A stretch of DNA of 64,000 nt from Pseudomonas sp. R37(2017) (GTDB lineage: Bacteria > Pseudomonadota > Gammaproteobacteria > Pseudomonadales > Pseudomonadaceae). Both the position numbers and the translations under genes were made by a program. The notes beneath the pieces are model-generated. The model was not told the DNA's origin. It worked only from the letters and a program-made list of their open reading frames with translations, and made no database searches. The DNA lies in contig NZ_NEHO01000021.1 of the NCBI RefSeq assembly GCF_002113375.1, forward strand, positions 1 to 64,000. The letters are read 5' to 3'. Below, piece after piece: positions 1 through 8,915 of the stretch. The first letter of the stretch is position 1. Each line of letters starts with the position of its first letter.

Positions 1-85
1 ACACCCCCACTCAGACGCCGGATAGATGAAAGCAAGCCAAACACAACATCAAAAACAGTATTGCAGAAAAGGGGGTAACCATAGA

Positions 86-175
86 TGTAGGAGCGAGCAT
101 GCTCGCGATGGGGCCAGCACATTCGACATTGAGGCGCCTGACACGACGCCATCGCGAGCATGCTCGCTCCTACAG
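86..175. repeat. REP pair (REPIN), GAGCATGCTCGC family
   Basis: Two inverted copies of a palindrome (GTAGGAGCGAGCATGCTCGC and its complement) flank a spacer of about 40 bases. The same unit recurs throughout the window. It lies beyond the 3' end of the DUF6124 gene. Confidence 0.9.
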
Positions 176-185
176 TGTTTGGTGG

Positions 186-482
186 TTAGCCCGGCGGATC
201 GATCTGATCCAAAGCCCGGTTCACCGCCAACTCCCCCAACATGATCACTTGCGCGATACCCAGCAGGGTATTGCGGTGCGTGCCGTCCAGAAAACCCGCC
301 AGGTCATTGGCCATGACGCTCGCAGAGGCCAGCGATTCGCAGGCGTGGGCCAGCAGGGTTTCGGTGTCGATGTCAGGGTTGATGGTGAACAGGGTGGAGG
401 GTTTGTGCGGGGTGGCCATGATGTGGGCCGAGGGGTTGGGGCAAGCGTTGTTGTCCGGTGGATCGGGGGTAACCTTCAACAT
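186..482 (-). CDS. DUF6124-family small protein
   Basis: Ninety-eight residues beginning MLKVTPDPP, the opening typical of a Pseudomonas-specific family (DUF6124, earlier grouped with DUF3077) whose function is unknown. The C-terminal half is predicted helical, with several Ala/Leu-rich segments (residues 42-90), and there is no signal peptide or membrane segment. The start is taken at the ATG that gives the conserved opening; the upstream ribosome-binding sequence is weak (AAGAAG). It stands alone, with a REP pair on the downstream side. Family assignment rests on the N-terminal motif and size, so it is likely but not certain. Confidence 0.7.
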   Translation of the reverse strand: MLKVTPDPPDNNACPNPSAHIMATPHKPSTLFTINPDIDTETLLAHACESLASASVMANDLAGFLDGTHRNTLLGIAQVIMLGELAVNRALDQIDPPG

Positions 483-936
483 GATCTTCTTATCCGTTGT
501 GAAGCAACCACGCCATCGCTGCTAAACGAGGGGGTGGCGGCTGTACGCAGGTTAGCAGACCGGGGATAAGAAGAAAGCCGGCGCGCCCAAAGGCGCCCTA
601 CGCACAGCCACCATCAAATGCAGATATGGAATACCTGCCTGACGGACACTCGTACGATCTTCAAATACCACGGGCTGCTAAACCCGATCACTGGATATCA
701 GTGACGCGGACCAAGTTACCGATGGCCTCCAGGGCGCACAAGCCGGCGGATTCTGGCGTAGCTGTAGGCAATGCCGCAAGGGGTTGTGGCTTGCAGGAAG
801 TTACTCCTACAGCCGTTAAACATGCATTCCAGATTGATACCGCTTTCGCGAGCAGGCTCGCTCCCACAGGGATCTGCGTGGTTCACAAAACCCGTGGGAG
901 CGAGCCTGCTCGCGAAGAACGATAACGCGGTCTCGA
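483..936. other. Intergenic stretch without a gene
   Basis: No convincing coding sequence is seen on either strand. It holds the region upstream of the DUF6124 gene and, at 845-916, a REP pair beyond the 3' end of the flavin reductase gene. The segment 570-840 shows no recognisable element. Confidence 0.6.
845..916. repeat. REP pair, GAGCCTGCTCGCGAA family
   Basis: Inverted arms TTCGCGAGCAGGCTCGCTCC and its complement are separated by about 25 bases. This is the second REP family of the window (GTGGGAG edge rather than GTAGGAG), here in the tail-to-tail orientation. Confidence 0.9.
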
Positions 937-1446
937 TCAAGCCGCACTGGCATGCTCAAGCCGATGGAACAACCGGTTGAAATACACCAGGCTGTCGCGC
1001 GGTTCGCGCACGCCGACCTTCGTCAGCTCGACGAACATCACCGAATGCGAGCCCACTTCCTTGCACTCGCTGATCCGCCCTTGCAGCTGTACCAGGGCAT
1101 CGCGCAGCACCGGCACATCGGCCGCGCCGTCGTCCCACAGGTCCCAGGCGAAGCGCTCGGCCATCGGCACCTGGGTCATGCCGGCGAAGTGCCGGGCCAG
1201 TTCTTCCTGCTCGCCACACAGCACGTTGACGCACAGGTGGCCGTTGGTGCGGAACACGTCGTGGGTGGCGCTGTTGCGGTTGACGCACACCAGCACCGTG
1301 GGCGGCGAGTCGGTCACCGAGCACACGGCGCTGGCGGTGATGCCACAGCGACCGCCCGGGCCGTTGGTGGTGATGATGTTCACCGCAGCAGGCAGCTGCG
1401 CCATGGCGTTGCGAAAGTCGATTTGCTGCTGGCTCAGGTCGGCCAT
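937..1446 (-). CDS. iacG: Flavin reductase, probable IacG
   Basis: A 169-residue protein of the flavin reductase-like FMN-binding family (HpaC/RutF type), which uses NAD(P)H to make free reduced flavin for a partner monooxygenase. Family features seen are the N-terminal FRNAMAQLPAAVNIITT segment, the GGRCGITASAVCSV stretch and the late GSHSVMFVELTKV segment. In known iac clusters IacG supplies reduced flavin to IacA, and the nearby iac operon otherwise lacks a reductase, so IacG is the best reading. Here it is detached, more than 2 kb from iacF, and divergent from a response regulator gene. HpaC of hydroxyphenylacetate metabolism is the alternative, but no hpaB is in the window. Confidence 0.75.
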   Translation of the reverse strand: MADLSQQQIDFRNAMAQLPAAVNIITTNGPGGRCGITASAVCSVTDSPPTVLVCVNRNSATHDVFRTNGHLCVNVLCGEQEELARHFAGMTQVPMAERFAWDLWDDGAADVPVLRDALVQLQGRISECKEVGSHSVMFVELTKVGVREPRDSLVYFNRLFHRLEHASAA

Positions 1447-1566
1447 GTCGATGCCCCTTCCTTCTGGAGGACCGTCGTTGCGCGGTCCGTAGGTGATGGA
1501 ACTAGACTAAGGCTGTGGGCGCCGCGCAACCATTCTGACGATCCCCATGGCGGGGTTGGGTTTCCG

Positions 1567-1578
1567 CTAGTCGACTAG
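1567..1578. promoter_or_regulatory. Perfect 12-bp palindrome, candidate operator
   Basis: CTAGTCGACTAG lies in the divergent promoter region between the flavin reductase and response regulator genes. It is a reasonable candidate for a dimeric regulator such as the adjacent FixJ-type protein, but no second full copy was found near iacA. Confidence 0.35.
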
Positions 1579-1705
1579 GTGGTTTCTTTATCGCAAGGGC
1601 CGGCCACAGTGGGTATTCTGCTCACTGGCTCCACAAAGACGAGCCGATGCGTGCCGCGCGTTCGCGTGCGAAAACAATAATTAAAAAACTTTCGTGGCAA
1701 CCCCG

Positions 1706-2335
1706 ATGGAAACCCGCAAACCGATTGTTTACATCGTTGACGACGACAAAGACCTGCGCACTTCCCTGGCCTGGTTGCTGGAGTCGGTCAGCGTGCAGGC
1801 GCAGTGCTTTGCCGGCGCCGAAGAGTTCCTCAGTCAATACGACCCCAAACAGCCCGCTTGTCTGGTGCTCGACGTGCGCATGCCGGAGACCAGCGGTTTC
1901 CAGTTGCAGGAAATCCTCAACCAGCGCGGCAGTACCTTGCCGACCATTTTCGTCTCGGCCCATGGCGATATTCCGATGTCGGTCACGGCGATGAAGAACG
2001 GCGCGCTGGATTTCGTCGAGAAGCCCTACAACCCGCAACAGATGATCGACCGCATCCAGGCCGCGCTGAAGACCGCCGTGCATGCCCAGGCCGATCAGCA
2101 GCAGCGTCAGAACCTGCAAGGCAAGCTGGCGCTGCTGACCAGCCGCGAGCGCGAAGTGTTGATGCTGGTGATCGATGGCAAAGCCAGCAAGGTGATCGCT
2201 CGGGAGCTGAACATCAGCGTGAAGACCGTTGACGTGCACCGTACCAAGATCAAGGAGAAGATGGGCGTGTCCAGCATTGCCATGCTGGTGCGCGAGGTGC
2301 TGCATTTACCGGTGGATGAGCCGGTGCGGCACTGA
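1706..2335 (+). CDS. FixJ/NarL-type response regulator of the iac locus
   Basis: About 209 residues. The receiver domain (residues 5-120) carries the acidic pocket IVDDDKD and the phospho-acceptor Asp near residue 56 in LVLDVRMPE; the LuxR-type helix-turn-helix (about 135-195) includes LTSREREVLMLV and ISVKTVDVHRTKI. The ATG was preferred to an upstream in-frame GTG at 1694; neither has a clear ribosome-binding site. The natural partner is the orphan PAS histidine kinase at 10.8 kb on the other side of the iac operon. A two-component system controls iac genes in Paraburkholderia phytofirmans, which supports a role in indoleacetate sensing. The sequence alone does not prove the pairing. Confidence 0.85.
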   Translation: METRKPIVYIVDDDKDLRTSLAWLLESVSVQAQCFAGAEEFLSQYDPKQPACLVLDVRMPETSGFQLQEILNQRGSTLPTIFVSAHGDIPMSVTAMKNGALDFVEKPYNPQQMIDRIQAALKTAVHAQADQQQRQNLQGKLALLTSREREVLMLVIDGKASKVIARELNISVKTVDVHRTKIKEKMGVSSIAMLVREVLHLPVDEPVRH

Positions 2336-2360
2336 GGGATCTGCGGCGTTCATGACGCCG

Positions 2361-2506
2361 CCATCGCGAGCAAGCTCTTCTGTAGGAGCGGGTGCCCGCT
2401 TGCGGCATGCTCGCGATGGAGGATCAGACACCATGGGGTGTCAGGTCGCCAGTGTTATCGTTGACGACCATCGCGAGCATGCCGCAAGCGGGCACCCGCT
2501 CCTACA
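2361..2506. repeat. REP cluster with extended arms
   Basis: A truncated REP unit (CCATCGCGAGCAAGCTC) is followed by a full inverted pair whose arms carry an extra GCCCGCTTGCGGC insertion. It lies between the convergent 3' ends of the response regulator and AraC-type genes. Confidence 0.9.
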
Positions 2507-2565
2507 GATCTGTCTGGCTGAGATCAACCTTTAGAGGCCGGCACATTCAACATCAATGGCGGGTA

Positions 2566-3486
2566 TCAGCCCTGGCTATACCGCTTGCGATAAGCCCCCG
2601 GTGACACGCCGAAGCGTGACTTGAACGCCGACGAGAAGTAGCTCGAATCCGAGAAACCCCAGGCATAACACAGCGCCGACAACTTCTGCTCGACATCTGC
2701 GCGGCGCAGGTTTTCGGCGCAGAAGTCCAGGCGGCGATGCTTGATGTATTGCGCCACCACCAGGCCGCGCTTGGAGAACATCCGGTACAGCCCACGCACG
2801 GAAATGCCCACTTCACGGGCGATCAGCTCGGGGCACAGTGCCTCGTCGCTCAGGTGTGCATCAATGAAGGCGATGATCTTGCGGAACTGCCGTTCATGGG
2901 GATCGGCAGCGCCGTCACGGGCGCTGATGCCTGGCAGCAGCAGGCTGGCCAGGGCATCGAGCACGGCCTCGCTCTCCTGCATTTCCAGCCCTTCCTGCTG
3001 GCGGGTGTCCAGCACCAGCTTGTTGGCCATCGCCGCCAGGGGGCTGCTGGCGGCGATGCGCGTGGCGCAGTTGACGGCATTGAAGTGCGAGCCACGCTCG
3101 ACCACCTGGCGCGGCAGAATCAGCGACAGCTGTCGGCAATCGTCGTTGTAGATCATGTCGCTCGGACGGCTGGCGTCGATCAGCGCGATGTCACCACAGC
3201 CCAATTGCGCACGGTTGTCGCCCTGCTCCAGTTGCGAGCTGCCACGCATCTGGAACACTGCGTAGTAGTGGCCGTCGCTGCCGCTGCTGACGTCCTTGCT
3301 GGTGCGATACAAATGCACATGCGCCATGTCGACCACACTGAGGTTGATCGCACCGCTGCGAAATACCGCCAGTTCGCCGTAGAAATCGGTGTCCAGCGCC
3401 CGGGCATCGAAACGCCCACAGGCCTGGTTCACCTGGCTCAACCAACTTTCGAACGCCTCGTTGCGCACCGTCGATGCTGTAATCAT
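2566..3486 (-). CDS. AraC-family regulator, FeaR-like
   Basis: A 306-residue regulator with an N-terminal AraC-binding-like domain (about 40-190) and a C-terminal double helix-turn-helix (about 210-305, ending GVSPGAYRKRYSQ). The layout matches the FeaR group, which in enteric bacteria controls aromatic amine oxidation (tyramine oxidase and phenylacetaldehyde dehydrogenase). It follows iacF on the same strand after a gap of about 150 bases and may be co-transcribed. Given the aromatic amine dehydrogenase genes 9 kb away, it could respond to an aromatic amine or its aldehyde. That target is inference; its own iac operon is equally possible. Confidence 0.8.
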   Translation of the reverse strand: MITASTVRNEAFESWLSQVNQACGRFDARALDTDFYGELAVFRSGAINLSVVDMAHVHLYRTSKDVSSGSDGHYYAVFQMRGSSQLEQGDNRAQLGCGDIALIDASRPSDMIYNDDCRQLSLILPRQVVERGSHFNAVNCATRIAASSPLAAMANKLVLDTRQQEGLEMQESEAVLDALASLLLPGISARDGAADPHERQFRKIIAFIDAHLSDEALCPELIAREVGISVRGLYRMFSKRGLVVAQYIKHRRLDFCAENLRRADVEQKLSALCYAWGFSDSSYFSSAFKSRFGVSPGAYRKRYSQG

Positions 3487-3638
3487 GTCCGCAAAGCCTC
3501 ACGTTTTTGTTGTTATTTTTCGACCGCTTCAGCGAGCGGTTCGTCAAAACCGTTGTTTCTGTAGCCATCGCCTCCCTCGACAGCCGCCGGGCGCCCATTC
3601 AACAGGCTCCGGCCCATGCTTTCCAGCTTTCCCTGACC

Positions 3639-4589
3639 TTAGATGTCCAATACCAGACGAGCGGAAAGCGCCCGGGAAACACAGGCGCAAATCTGCTTGT
3701 TGGAGGCCTTTTCCTTGTTGGAAAGGCAGTTGTCGCGGTGCTCCGGCACGCCGTCGAGCACTTCGACGATGCAGGTACCGCAGATGCCTTCGCGGCACTC
3801 GGTGTCGATGTCGCAGCCGTGGGCTTGCAGCACGTCCACCAGGCTGCTGTCGGCCGGCACGTGCAGCACAACGCCGGAACTGGCCAGCTCCACTTCGAAA
3901 CTGCCGGTCGGCGCGCTGTTGGCGGCCGGGTCCGCGGCGAAGTGTTCCAGGTGGATGGCGTCGTCCGCACGAGTGCGCGCGGCCACTTCCACCACTTTGT
4001 TCATGAACGGTGCCGGGCCACAGGTGTAGACATGGGCGGCGCTGTCGGCGCGCTCCAGGCATGCGCTCAAGGCGTCGTCCAGGCCCGCTGGCTCCACGCC
4101 GTAGTGGAACTCCACGTGATCGGCGAAGCTTGTCGCCAACAGCTCGGTAAACGCGGCGTACTGGGCCGAACGGGCAAAATAGTGCAGGCGATACGGCTGG
4201 CCGCTTTCCGCCAGTCGATAAGCCATGCTCAGCAGTGGCGTGACGCCGATGCCGGCGGCGAACAGCACATGTTCGCGGGCACTTTCATCGATACGGAACA
4301 GGTTGCGTGGCGCCCCCATTTCCAGCTCCATGCCCTCTTCCACTTGCTCATGCAACGCCACGGAACCCCCACGCGACTGGGCTTCCTTCTTCACCGCCAC
4401 CAGGTAGGCGCGGCGATCCTGTGGAGGGCTGCAAAGGGAATATTGGCGGGTCACCCCGGTCGGCCCGGTGAGGTCGACGTGGGCCCCCGGTTCATAGGTG
4501 TCGAGCGGCTGGCCGTCACTGCGCACGAGGCGAAAGGAACGGATATCCAGTGCTTCGTCGACGATCCTTTCGATTTTCACCTTCATCAT
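3639..4589 (-). CDS. iacF: PDR/VanB-type ferredoxin reductase, IacF
   Basis: A 316-residue electron-transfer protein: flavin-binding domain (about 1-100), NAD-binding domain (about 105-215) and C-terminal plant-type [2Fe-2S] ferredoxin domain with CREGICGTC and a later cysteine in HRDNCLSN. This order, with the ferredoxin at the C-terminus, is that of phthalate dioxygenase reductase and VanB, and differs from BenC at the other end of the window. It would pass electrons from NADH to the IacCD oxygenase. It is the last of the eight iac structural genes on this strand, and a REP pair separates it from iacE. Confidence 0.85.
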   Translation of the reverse strand: MMKVKIERIVDEALDIRSFRLVRSDGQPLDTYEPGAHVDLTGPTGVTRQYSLCSPPQDRRAYLVAVKKEAQSRGGSVALHEQVEEGMELEMGAPRNLFRIDESAREHVLFAAGIGVTPLLSMAYRLAESGQPYRLHYFARSAQYAAFTELLATSFADHVEFHYGVEPAGLDDALSACLERADSAAHVYTCGPAPFMNKVVEVAARTRADDAIHLEHFAADPAANSAPTGSFEVELASSGVVLHVPADSSLVDVLQAHGCDIDTECREGICGTCIVEVLDGVPEHRDNCLSNKEKASNKQICACVSRALSARLVLDI

Positions 4590-4626
4590 GGCATCACCTG
4601 AATACTTGTTTTGGTTTTACCGCGCC

Positions 4627-4729
4627 CTGTAGGAGCGAGCATGCTCGCGATGGTCGTCAACGATGACGCTGGAAACCTGGCACCCCGCGGTGACCTCAGG
4701 TCCATCGCGAGCATGCTCGCTCCTACAGG
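4627..4729. repeat. REP pair inside the iac operon
   Basis: An inverted GAGCATGCTCGCGATGG pair fills almost the whole gap between iacE and iacF. As mRNA it can fold into a hairpin, which could change the amount of iacF transcript relative to upstream genes. Confidence 0.9.
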
Positions 4730-4742
4730 TTTTTTTTGCTGT

Positions 4743-5483
4743 CTAGCGCATGAACAAGCCGCCGTTGACGTCCAGGCACGCGCCCGTTACGGAGGTCGCG
4801 TTGTCGGCGATCAACAGCAATACGCTGTCGGCGATGAACCCAGGGTCACCGAGAGTGCCGGCCGGGATCATTTTCAGAATCTGCTCCAGACGCTCCGGGG
4901 CCACGCTCTCGCGCACCACCGGCAGGTCCAGCGGACCTGGCGAGATGCTGTTGACCGTTACGCCTTGCGGCGCCAGTTCACGGGCGAAGACCTTGGTCAG
5001 GGTCGCCACGCCGCCCTTGGCCGCCGCGTAGTGCGCGCCGGTCGCGGTGCCGCCGTTCTGCCCTGCCAGGGACGCGATGTTGACGATGCGTCCGAAGCCA
5101 CGCTCGGCAAAGTGCGCACCGAACACCTGGCAGGCCACGAAGGTGCCCCGCAGGTTGATCGCCATCGACTCGTCGAATTCTTCCGGCGTGATGTCCATCA
5201 ACGCCGCGACTTTCGACACACCGGCGTTGTTCACCAGAATGTCGGTACCGCCCCAGTGCGTGGCGAGCAGGTCGCGGGCACGCTGGAAGTCCGCCTTGCT
5301 GCGCACATCCAGTTCGATGGCGACGGCCGTGGCGCCGCTGCCATCGAGCTCGGCGGCCAGATGACGAACGCCATCGAGGTGCACATCGGCCAGGCCGACG
5401 CGATAACCCGCCGCGTGCAGACGGCGGGCGATGCACTCGCCCAGCCCACGCGAGGCACCCGTTACGAGGGCTACTCGACTCAT
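4743..5483 (-). CDS. iacE: Short-chain dehydrogenase/reductase, IacE
   Basis: A 246-residue classical SDR. The dinucleotide site TGASRGLGE is at residues 8-16, the structural NNAGVS motif near 85 and the catalytic YAAAK near 155. In characterised iac pathways IacE acts with IacA early in the conversion of indoleacetate towards dioxindole-3-acetate. It follows iacD directly (about 10 bases) and has the expected length for the family. Assignment to IacE rests on position in the iacCDEF order; SDR sequence alone would not give the substrate. Confidence 0.8.
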   Translation of the reverse strand: MSRVALVTGASRGLGECIARRLHAAGYRVGLADVHLDGVRHLAAELDGSGATAVAIELDVRSKADFQRARDLLATHWGGTDILVNNAGVSKVAALMDITPEEFDESMAINLRGTFVACQVFGAHFAERGFGRIVNIASLAGQNGGTATGAHYAAAKGGVATLTKVFARELAPQGVTVNSISPGPLDLPVVRESVAPERLEQILKMIPAGTLGDPGFIADSVLLLIADNATSVTGACLDVNGGLFMR

Positions 5484-5493
5484 GCTGTTGCCC

Positions 5494-5994
5494 TCACAAA
5501 AGGAAGCCGAGCGCGCTCAGGCTGTCGGTGGAGTTGATCAGGCGCACCACTTTGCGCTCCAGGCTCGGCACGCCGTCGGTGAAGCGGATACGGTGGTTGA
5601 GGTCGGCCACGAACGGCGTGTGCACGCCACGCTTGTAGGCGTACAGCAACTGCGCGGAGTTCACTTCAACGATGTCGCCAGCGGTTTCCACCAGACGGAA
5701 ACGCGAGACCGTGCGGATGGTCTTCGCCGCGTCCACCGCCGACGGCGAGTAGCCGGCGGTCAGGCGTTCGATGCGCAGGTCACGCATGCGTGCATCGTCG
5801 TAGGCGTAGTTGAGCGTCGCCTCGAAGTCTTCGGTATCCGGGTCGATCGGTACGATGTACTTGCCGGTTTCGCTCCACAGGGTCGCCCATTCGGCGTAGT
5901 GCTTGTGGTCGAGCAGTTCGGCTTCGCGCCAGATGAATTCGATGGCCTGGGCCAACGGGCCGGAAAAACCGTTCAGGGTGTCGTGATTGCTCAT
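5494..5994 (-). CDS. iacD: Aromatic ring-hydroxylating dioxygenase small subunit, IacD
   Basis: A 166-residue beta subunit of a Rieske non-haem iron oxygenase (cone-shaped SnoaL-like fold), recognisable from FIWREAELLDHKHYAEW near the N-terminus. It forms the oxygenase with IacC. The ATG at 5994 overlaps the iacC stop codon by four bases (ATGA), which implies translational coupling, and has an AGGATGA sequence upstream; an earlier in-frame GTG is less likely. Confidence 0.88.
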   Translation of the reverse strand: MSNHDTLNGFSGPLAQAIEFIWREAELLDHKHYAEWATLWSETGKYIVPIDPDTEDFEATLNYAYDDARMRDLRIERLTAGYSPSAVDAAKTIRTVSRFRLVETAGDIVEVNSAQLLYAYKRGVHTPFVADLNHRIRFTDGVPSLERKVVRLINSTDSLSALGFLL

Positions 5995-7274
5995 TGGCTC
6001 ATCATCCTTTTCCACATGTCGTAGGCACCGCGCATGCCGCCTTCGTCGGTGGCGTGGCTGACCTTGTCGCCGTTTTCAGCAGTGATTTCGCGGTTCAGGC
6101 CGCGGTTGACCAGGATCGGCGCATCGACGCCGGCATACGAGCCGCGCTGCACGCGGTCCCAGGCTTCGGCATCGTCAGGGCTGCCGAAACCGAACGGGCC
6201 CTGGAAGTGTTCGTGAATGCGCATGCGTTCGCGGTTGGCGATTTCCGGGCCGCCGTCCATGCCCAGGGCAACGTGGCGGATCTCGGTTTCGCTGACCGAT
6301 ACCGGGCGCAGCACACGGAAGAACGACATCGACATGGCGATGTTGGGGAACAGGTTCAGGTTGAAACCGGCACCGTGCAGCGAGCGCACGATGCGCCGGA
6401 CCTGATCGGCCGGCATGGTTTTCGACAGCTCTTCGGTGACGTGGGCAAAGCGTTCCTGCAACTGCTCGGTGCCGTCGTCGTGATCGAGGTCGACGTGCTC
6501 CGGCACCATCACCATCACGCTGTGGCCGTTGCCCAGCGAGTGGGTCACGGCTTGTTCGTCGGTCATGAACGAGAGCATTTCCGAGGTTTCTTCATCCACC
6601 GACGACATGAACGACTTGTGCACGATCGGGAAGTGGTAACCGTCAGTGGTGTTTTCCAGCTGGATCTTCCAGTTGCCCTTGAAGCTGAACTTGTGTTCGC
6701 CCTGGGTCTTGATCGGGTAACCGGCGCCCTGCTTCATGAACAGGTCCATCCAGTGTTTGGCACCACCGAGGAAGTCTTCCAGCGGTTCGATCTCGTCGTT
6801 GTAGCTGGCGAAGATCATGCCGGCGTAGCTTTCGACGCGCAGGCTGGTCAGCGGCAGTTCGGATTTCTCCAGGATGCCTTCGTAGCCATCCGGGTATGGC
6901 AGCGCGCGCAGCTTGCCGTCCAGGCCATAGGACCAGCTGTGGTACGGGCAGGTGAAACCGGTGGCGTTGCCCTTGTGCTTCTCGCACACGGTGGCGCCGC
7001 GGTGACGGCAGCGGTTTTCCAATACGTTGATGTTGTTCTTCTTGTCGCGCACGACGATCACCGGGCGACGGCCGATCATCGCGGTCTTGAAGTCGCCGCT
7101 GTTGCGCACTTCGCTTTCGTGGGCAACCCACACCCAGGTGCGGTAGAAAATCTTCTCCAGCTCGGCTTCGAACAGCGCCGGGTCGTTGTACAGCGAGACG
7201 TCGACGCGGTCGTGCCGGACCAGGTCTTCGGGGCTTTTCGACGTCGCGATCAGCCGGTATTCATGAGTGCTCAT
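5991..7274 (-). CDS. iacC: Rieske oxygenase large subunit, IacC
   Basis: A 427-residue alpha subunit. The Rieske [2Fe-2S] ligands are Cys89, His91, Cys109 and His112 (CRHRG and CPYHSW), and the mononuclear iron motif DGYHFPIVH lies near residue 220. It would dioxygenate a dioxindole-3-acetate-level intermediate, with electrons from IacF. The start at 7274 follows a good AGGAG and gives the usual N-terminus; upstream codons in the same frame run into the intergenic sequence and are rejected. It follows the amidase gene after 49 bases. Confidence 0.9.
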   Translation of the reverse strand: MSTHEYRLIATSKSPEDLVRHDRVDVSLYNDPALFEAELEKIFYRTWVWVAHESEVRNSGDFKTAMIGRRPVIVVRDKKNNINVLENRCRHRGATVCEKHKGNATGFTCPYHSWSYGLDGKLRALPYPDGYEGILEKSELPLTSLRVESYAGMIFASYNDEIEPLEDFLGGAKHWMDLFMKQGAGYPIKTQGEHKFSFKGNWKIQLENTTDGYHFPIVHKSFMSSVDEETSEMLSFMTDEQAVTHSLGNGHSVMVMVPEHVDLDHDDGTEQLQERFAHVTEELSKTMPADQVRRIVRSLHGAGFNLNLFPNIAMSMSFFRVLRPVSVSETEIRHVALGMDGGPEIANRERMRIHEHFQGPFGFGSPDDAEAWDRVQRGSYAGVDAPILVNRGLNREITAENGDKVSHATDEGGMRGAYDMWKRMMSQ

Positions 7275-7323
7275 GCGGTTCTCCTCATGGCTTCTTTTTA
7301 TGATTGGGTTTTGGAGCCGGGGG

Positions 7324-8445
7324 CTAACCGACCATGCTCTGTTGCAGCTGCGCACCAAAGGCGCAAACCAGTTCGTCCTGACCTTTTCGACCAACGATTT
7401 GCAGGCCGACTTTCAGCCCGCCGCAGTCGAGTTCCACCGGCACCGTCAGCGCCGGGTGACCGCTGAGGTTGAAAGGCCGTACCAGCGGGGTCATGCCAGC
7501 CACGGCCTTGCTGCCGGCGCGGGCTTCGCTGAGGGTCGGTGGCAAGGTCGGCAGTGTCGGCAGCAGCAACACGGCAAAGTCTTCCAGTGCCGCATCCACC
7601 TGTTGCGTGAAGCGCGCGCGCACAGCTTCAGCCTCTGCGAGTTCTTCACGAGTCGTACGGCTGGCCGCCAGCAAACGTGTTTCCACATCGGCGCCGATCA
7701 GGCCCTTGCCGGTCAGGTGACCGAAGGCCGCCCAGTTTTCGAAATTGATCACGGTCAGGCCGGCGACAAACGCGGCTTCGAATTCACTCAGCTGCAGGTG
7801 GCTGCGACGCCATCCGGCGCGATCGGCGGCGGCGCCCAGGCTGGCTTGCAGGTGCGCATCGCAGGCCACGTCGAGAAAGCCGACCCTGGCGCCATCGTTC
7901 GGCAAGCCTTGGGCGGCAAAGCCCGGGCAGATCACCTGCATCGCCGCGATCAGGTCGTCCATGGACCTGGCGAACGGCCCGACGCAATCGAGGCTCGATT
8001 CCAGTGGATGGGCGCCGACACGGCTGACCCGGCCATAAGTCGGTTTCAACCCGGCGATGCCACAGCACGCCGCCGGCACCCGCACCGAACCACCGGTGTC
8101 GGTGCCAATGGCGATGTCCGCAAGGCCTGCCGCGACCGCCGACGCCGAACCGCTGGACGAACCACCCGGCACGCGATCCGGCGCTTGCGGGTTGATCGGT
8201 GTGCCGGTCCAGTCGTTGATGCCGGTCACGCCAAAAGCCAGTTCATGCAGGTTGGTCTTGCCGACGATCCGCCAGCCGGCGTCGAGGATCGCGTCGACCA
8301 CTTCGGCGTTCTTCGTCGCGGCCGGTGCGTCGGCAAAGGCACGGCTGCCCGAGCGGGTCGGATGGCCGGCGATGTCGATGGAGTCTTTGATAGCAACGCG
8401 TTTGCCGTTGCCACCCAGCAGGAATTCGCTGATGAAGGTACTCAT
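7324..8445 (-). CDS. iacH: Amidase-signature hydrolase, IacH
   Basis: A 373-residue amidase-signature enzyme. The Ser-cisSer-Lys triad is visible: Lys in VAIKDS near residue 19, cis-Ser in GGSSSGSA and nucleophilic Ser in TDTGGSVRVPA. In iac clusters IacH takes part in the later steps leading to catechol; its exact reaction is not settled. The start ATG overlaps the iacI stop by four bases, so the two are probably translationally coupled. The length is short compared with GatA-like amidases, as expected for IacH. Confidence 0.87.
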   Translation of the reverse strand: MSTFISEFLLGGNGKRVAIKDSIDIAGHPTRSGSRAFADAPAATKNAEVVDAILDAGWRIVGKTNLHELAFGVTGINDWTGTPINPQAPDRVPGGSSSGSASAVAAGLADIAIGTDTGGSVRVPAACCGIAGLKPTYGRVSRVGAHPLESSLDCVGPFARSMDDLIAAMQVICPGFAAQGLPNDGARVGFLDVACDAHLQASLGAAADRAGWRRSHLQLSEFEAAFVAGLTVINFENWAAFGHLTGKGLIGADVETRLLAASRTTREELAEAEAVRARFTQQVDAALEDFAVLLLPTLPTLPPTLSEARAGSKAVAGMTPLVRPFNLSGHPALTVPVELDCGGLKVGLQIVGRKGQDELVCAFGAQLQQSMVG

Positions 8446-8912
8446 GCACTCAACTCCGTATTGAACAAACGCTGCGTACGGAAATGCGCGATCAGCCAGA
8501 CGCCGTCGACACAACGGAAATCAATGTTCAAGCGGGTGCCGAACAACTCGTTGCGGCCATCGGCGTAGGTCGAGATCTGCTGCATGATCCACTGGCCCTG
8601 CGCCTTGTCACCGTCGACCACGATCGACTCGCTGGTGAGGTAGTGCAGGTTCAACTTGAAGTGATCGGACGGCGGCAGATAACCACCGACAAAGGCCGCC
8701 ACCGCCGCACGTCCGTGATGTTGACCGAACGTCTGTGCGGTCTGGGTGCCGAGGCCTTCCCAGATCGCATCCTCGGTGAACAATTGCGCCAACTGGCTCA
8801 GGTGAATCGGCGCCCGCGGCACATCGCACAGGTCCATGTAGAGCGCCATCAGGCGGCGCACTGCGCTTTCCCCTTCGAGCGTCGCCAGACGCTGCAGCAA
8901 GGCCTCGTTCAT
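8442..8912 (-). CDS. iacI: SnoaL-like (NTF2-fold) protein, IacI
   Basis: A 156-residue protein of the NTF2/SnoaL-like fold, with an N-terminal helix (EGESAVRRLMALYMDLCD) and the typical AAVAAFVGGYLPPSDHFKLNLHYL stretch in the middle (residues about 70-95). The fold is shared by dioxygenase beta subunits, isomerases and hydrolases, so fold alone does not give a reaction. Position between iacB and iacH matches IacI. Four-base overlap with iacH. Confidence 0.82.
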   Translation of the reverse strand: MNEALLQRLATLEGESAVRRLMALYMDLCDVPRAPIHLSQLAQLFTEDAIWEGLGTQTAQTFGQHHGRAAVAAFVGGYLPPSDHFKLNLHYLTSESIVVDGDKAQGQWIMQQISTYADGRNELFGTRLNIDFRCVDGVWLIAHFRTQRLFNTELSA

Positions 8913-8915
8913 GGC

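Noticed and set aside
86..175. REP pairs as a possible CRISPR array or transposon ends
   Set aside because: They are inverted single pairs, not regularly spaced direct repeats, and no cas or transposase gene is near.
3507..4601. Open reading frame of 364 codons antisense to iacF
   Set aside because: No ribosome-binding site or domain; iacF on the other strand has all reductase motifs.
5994..7466. Open reading frame of 490 codons antisense to iacC
   Set aside because: It overlaps the well-supported Rieske subunit gene and has a composition (Val/Ala/His-rich) typical of a shadow frame.
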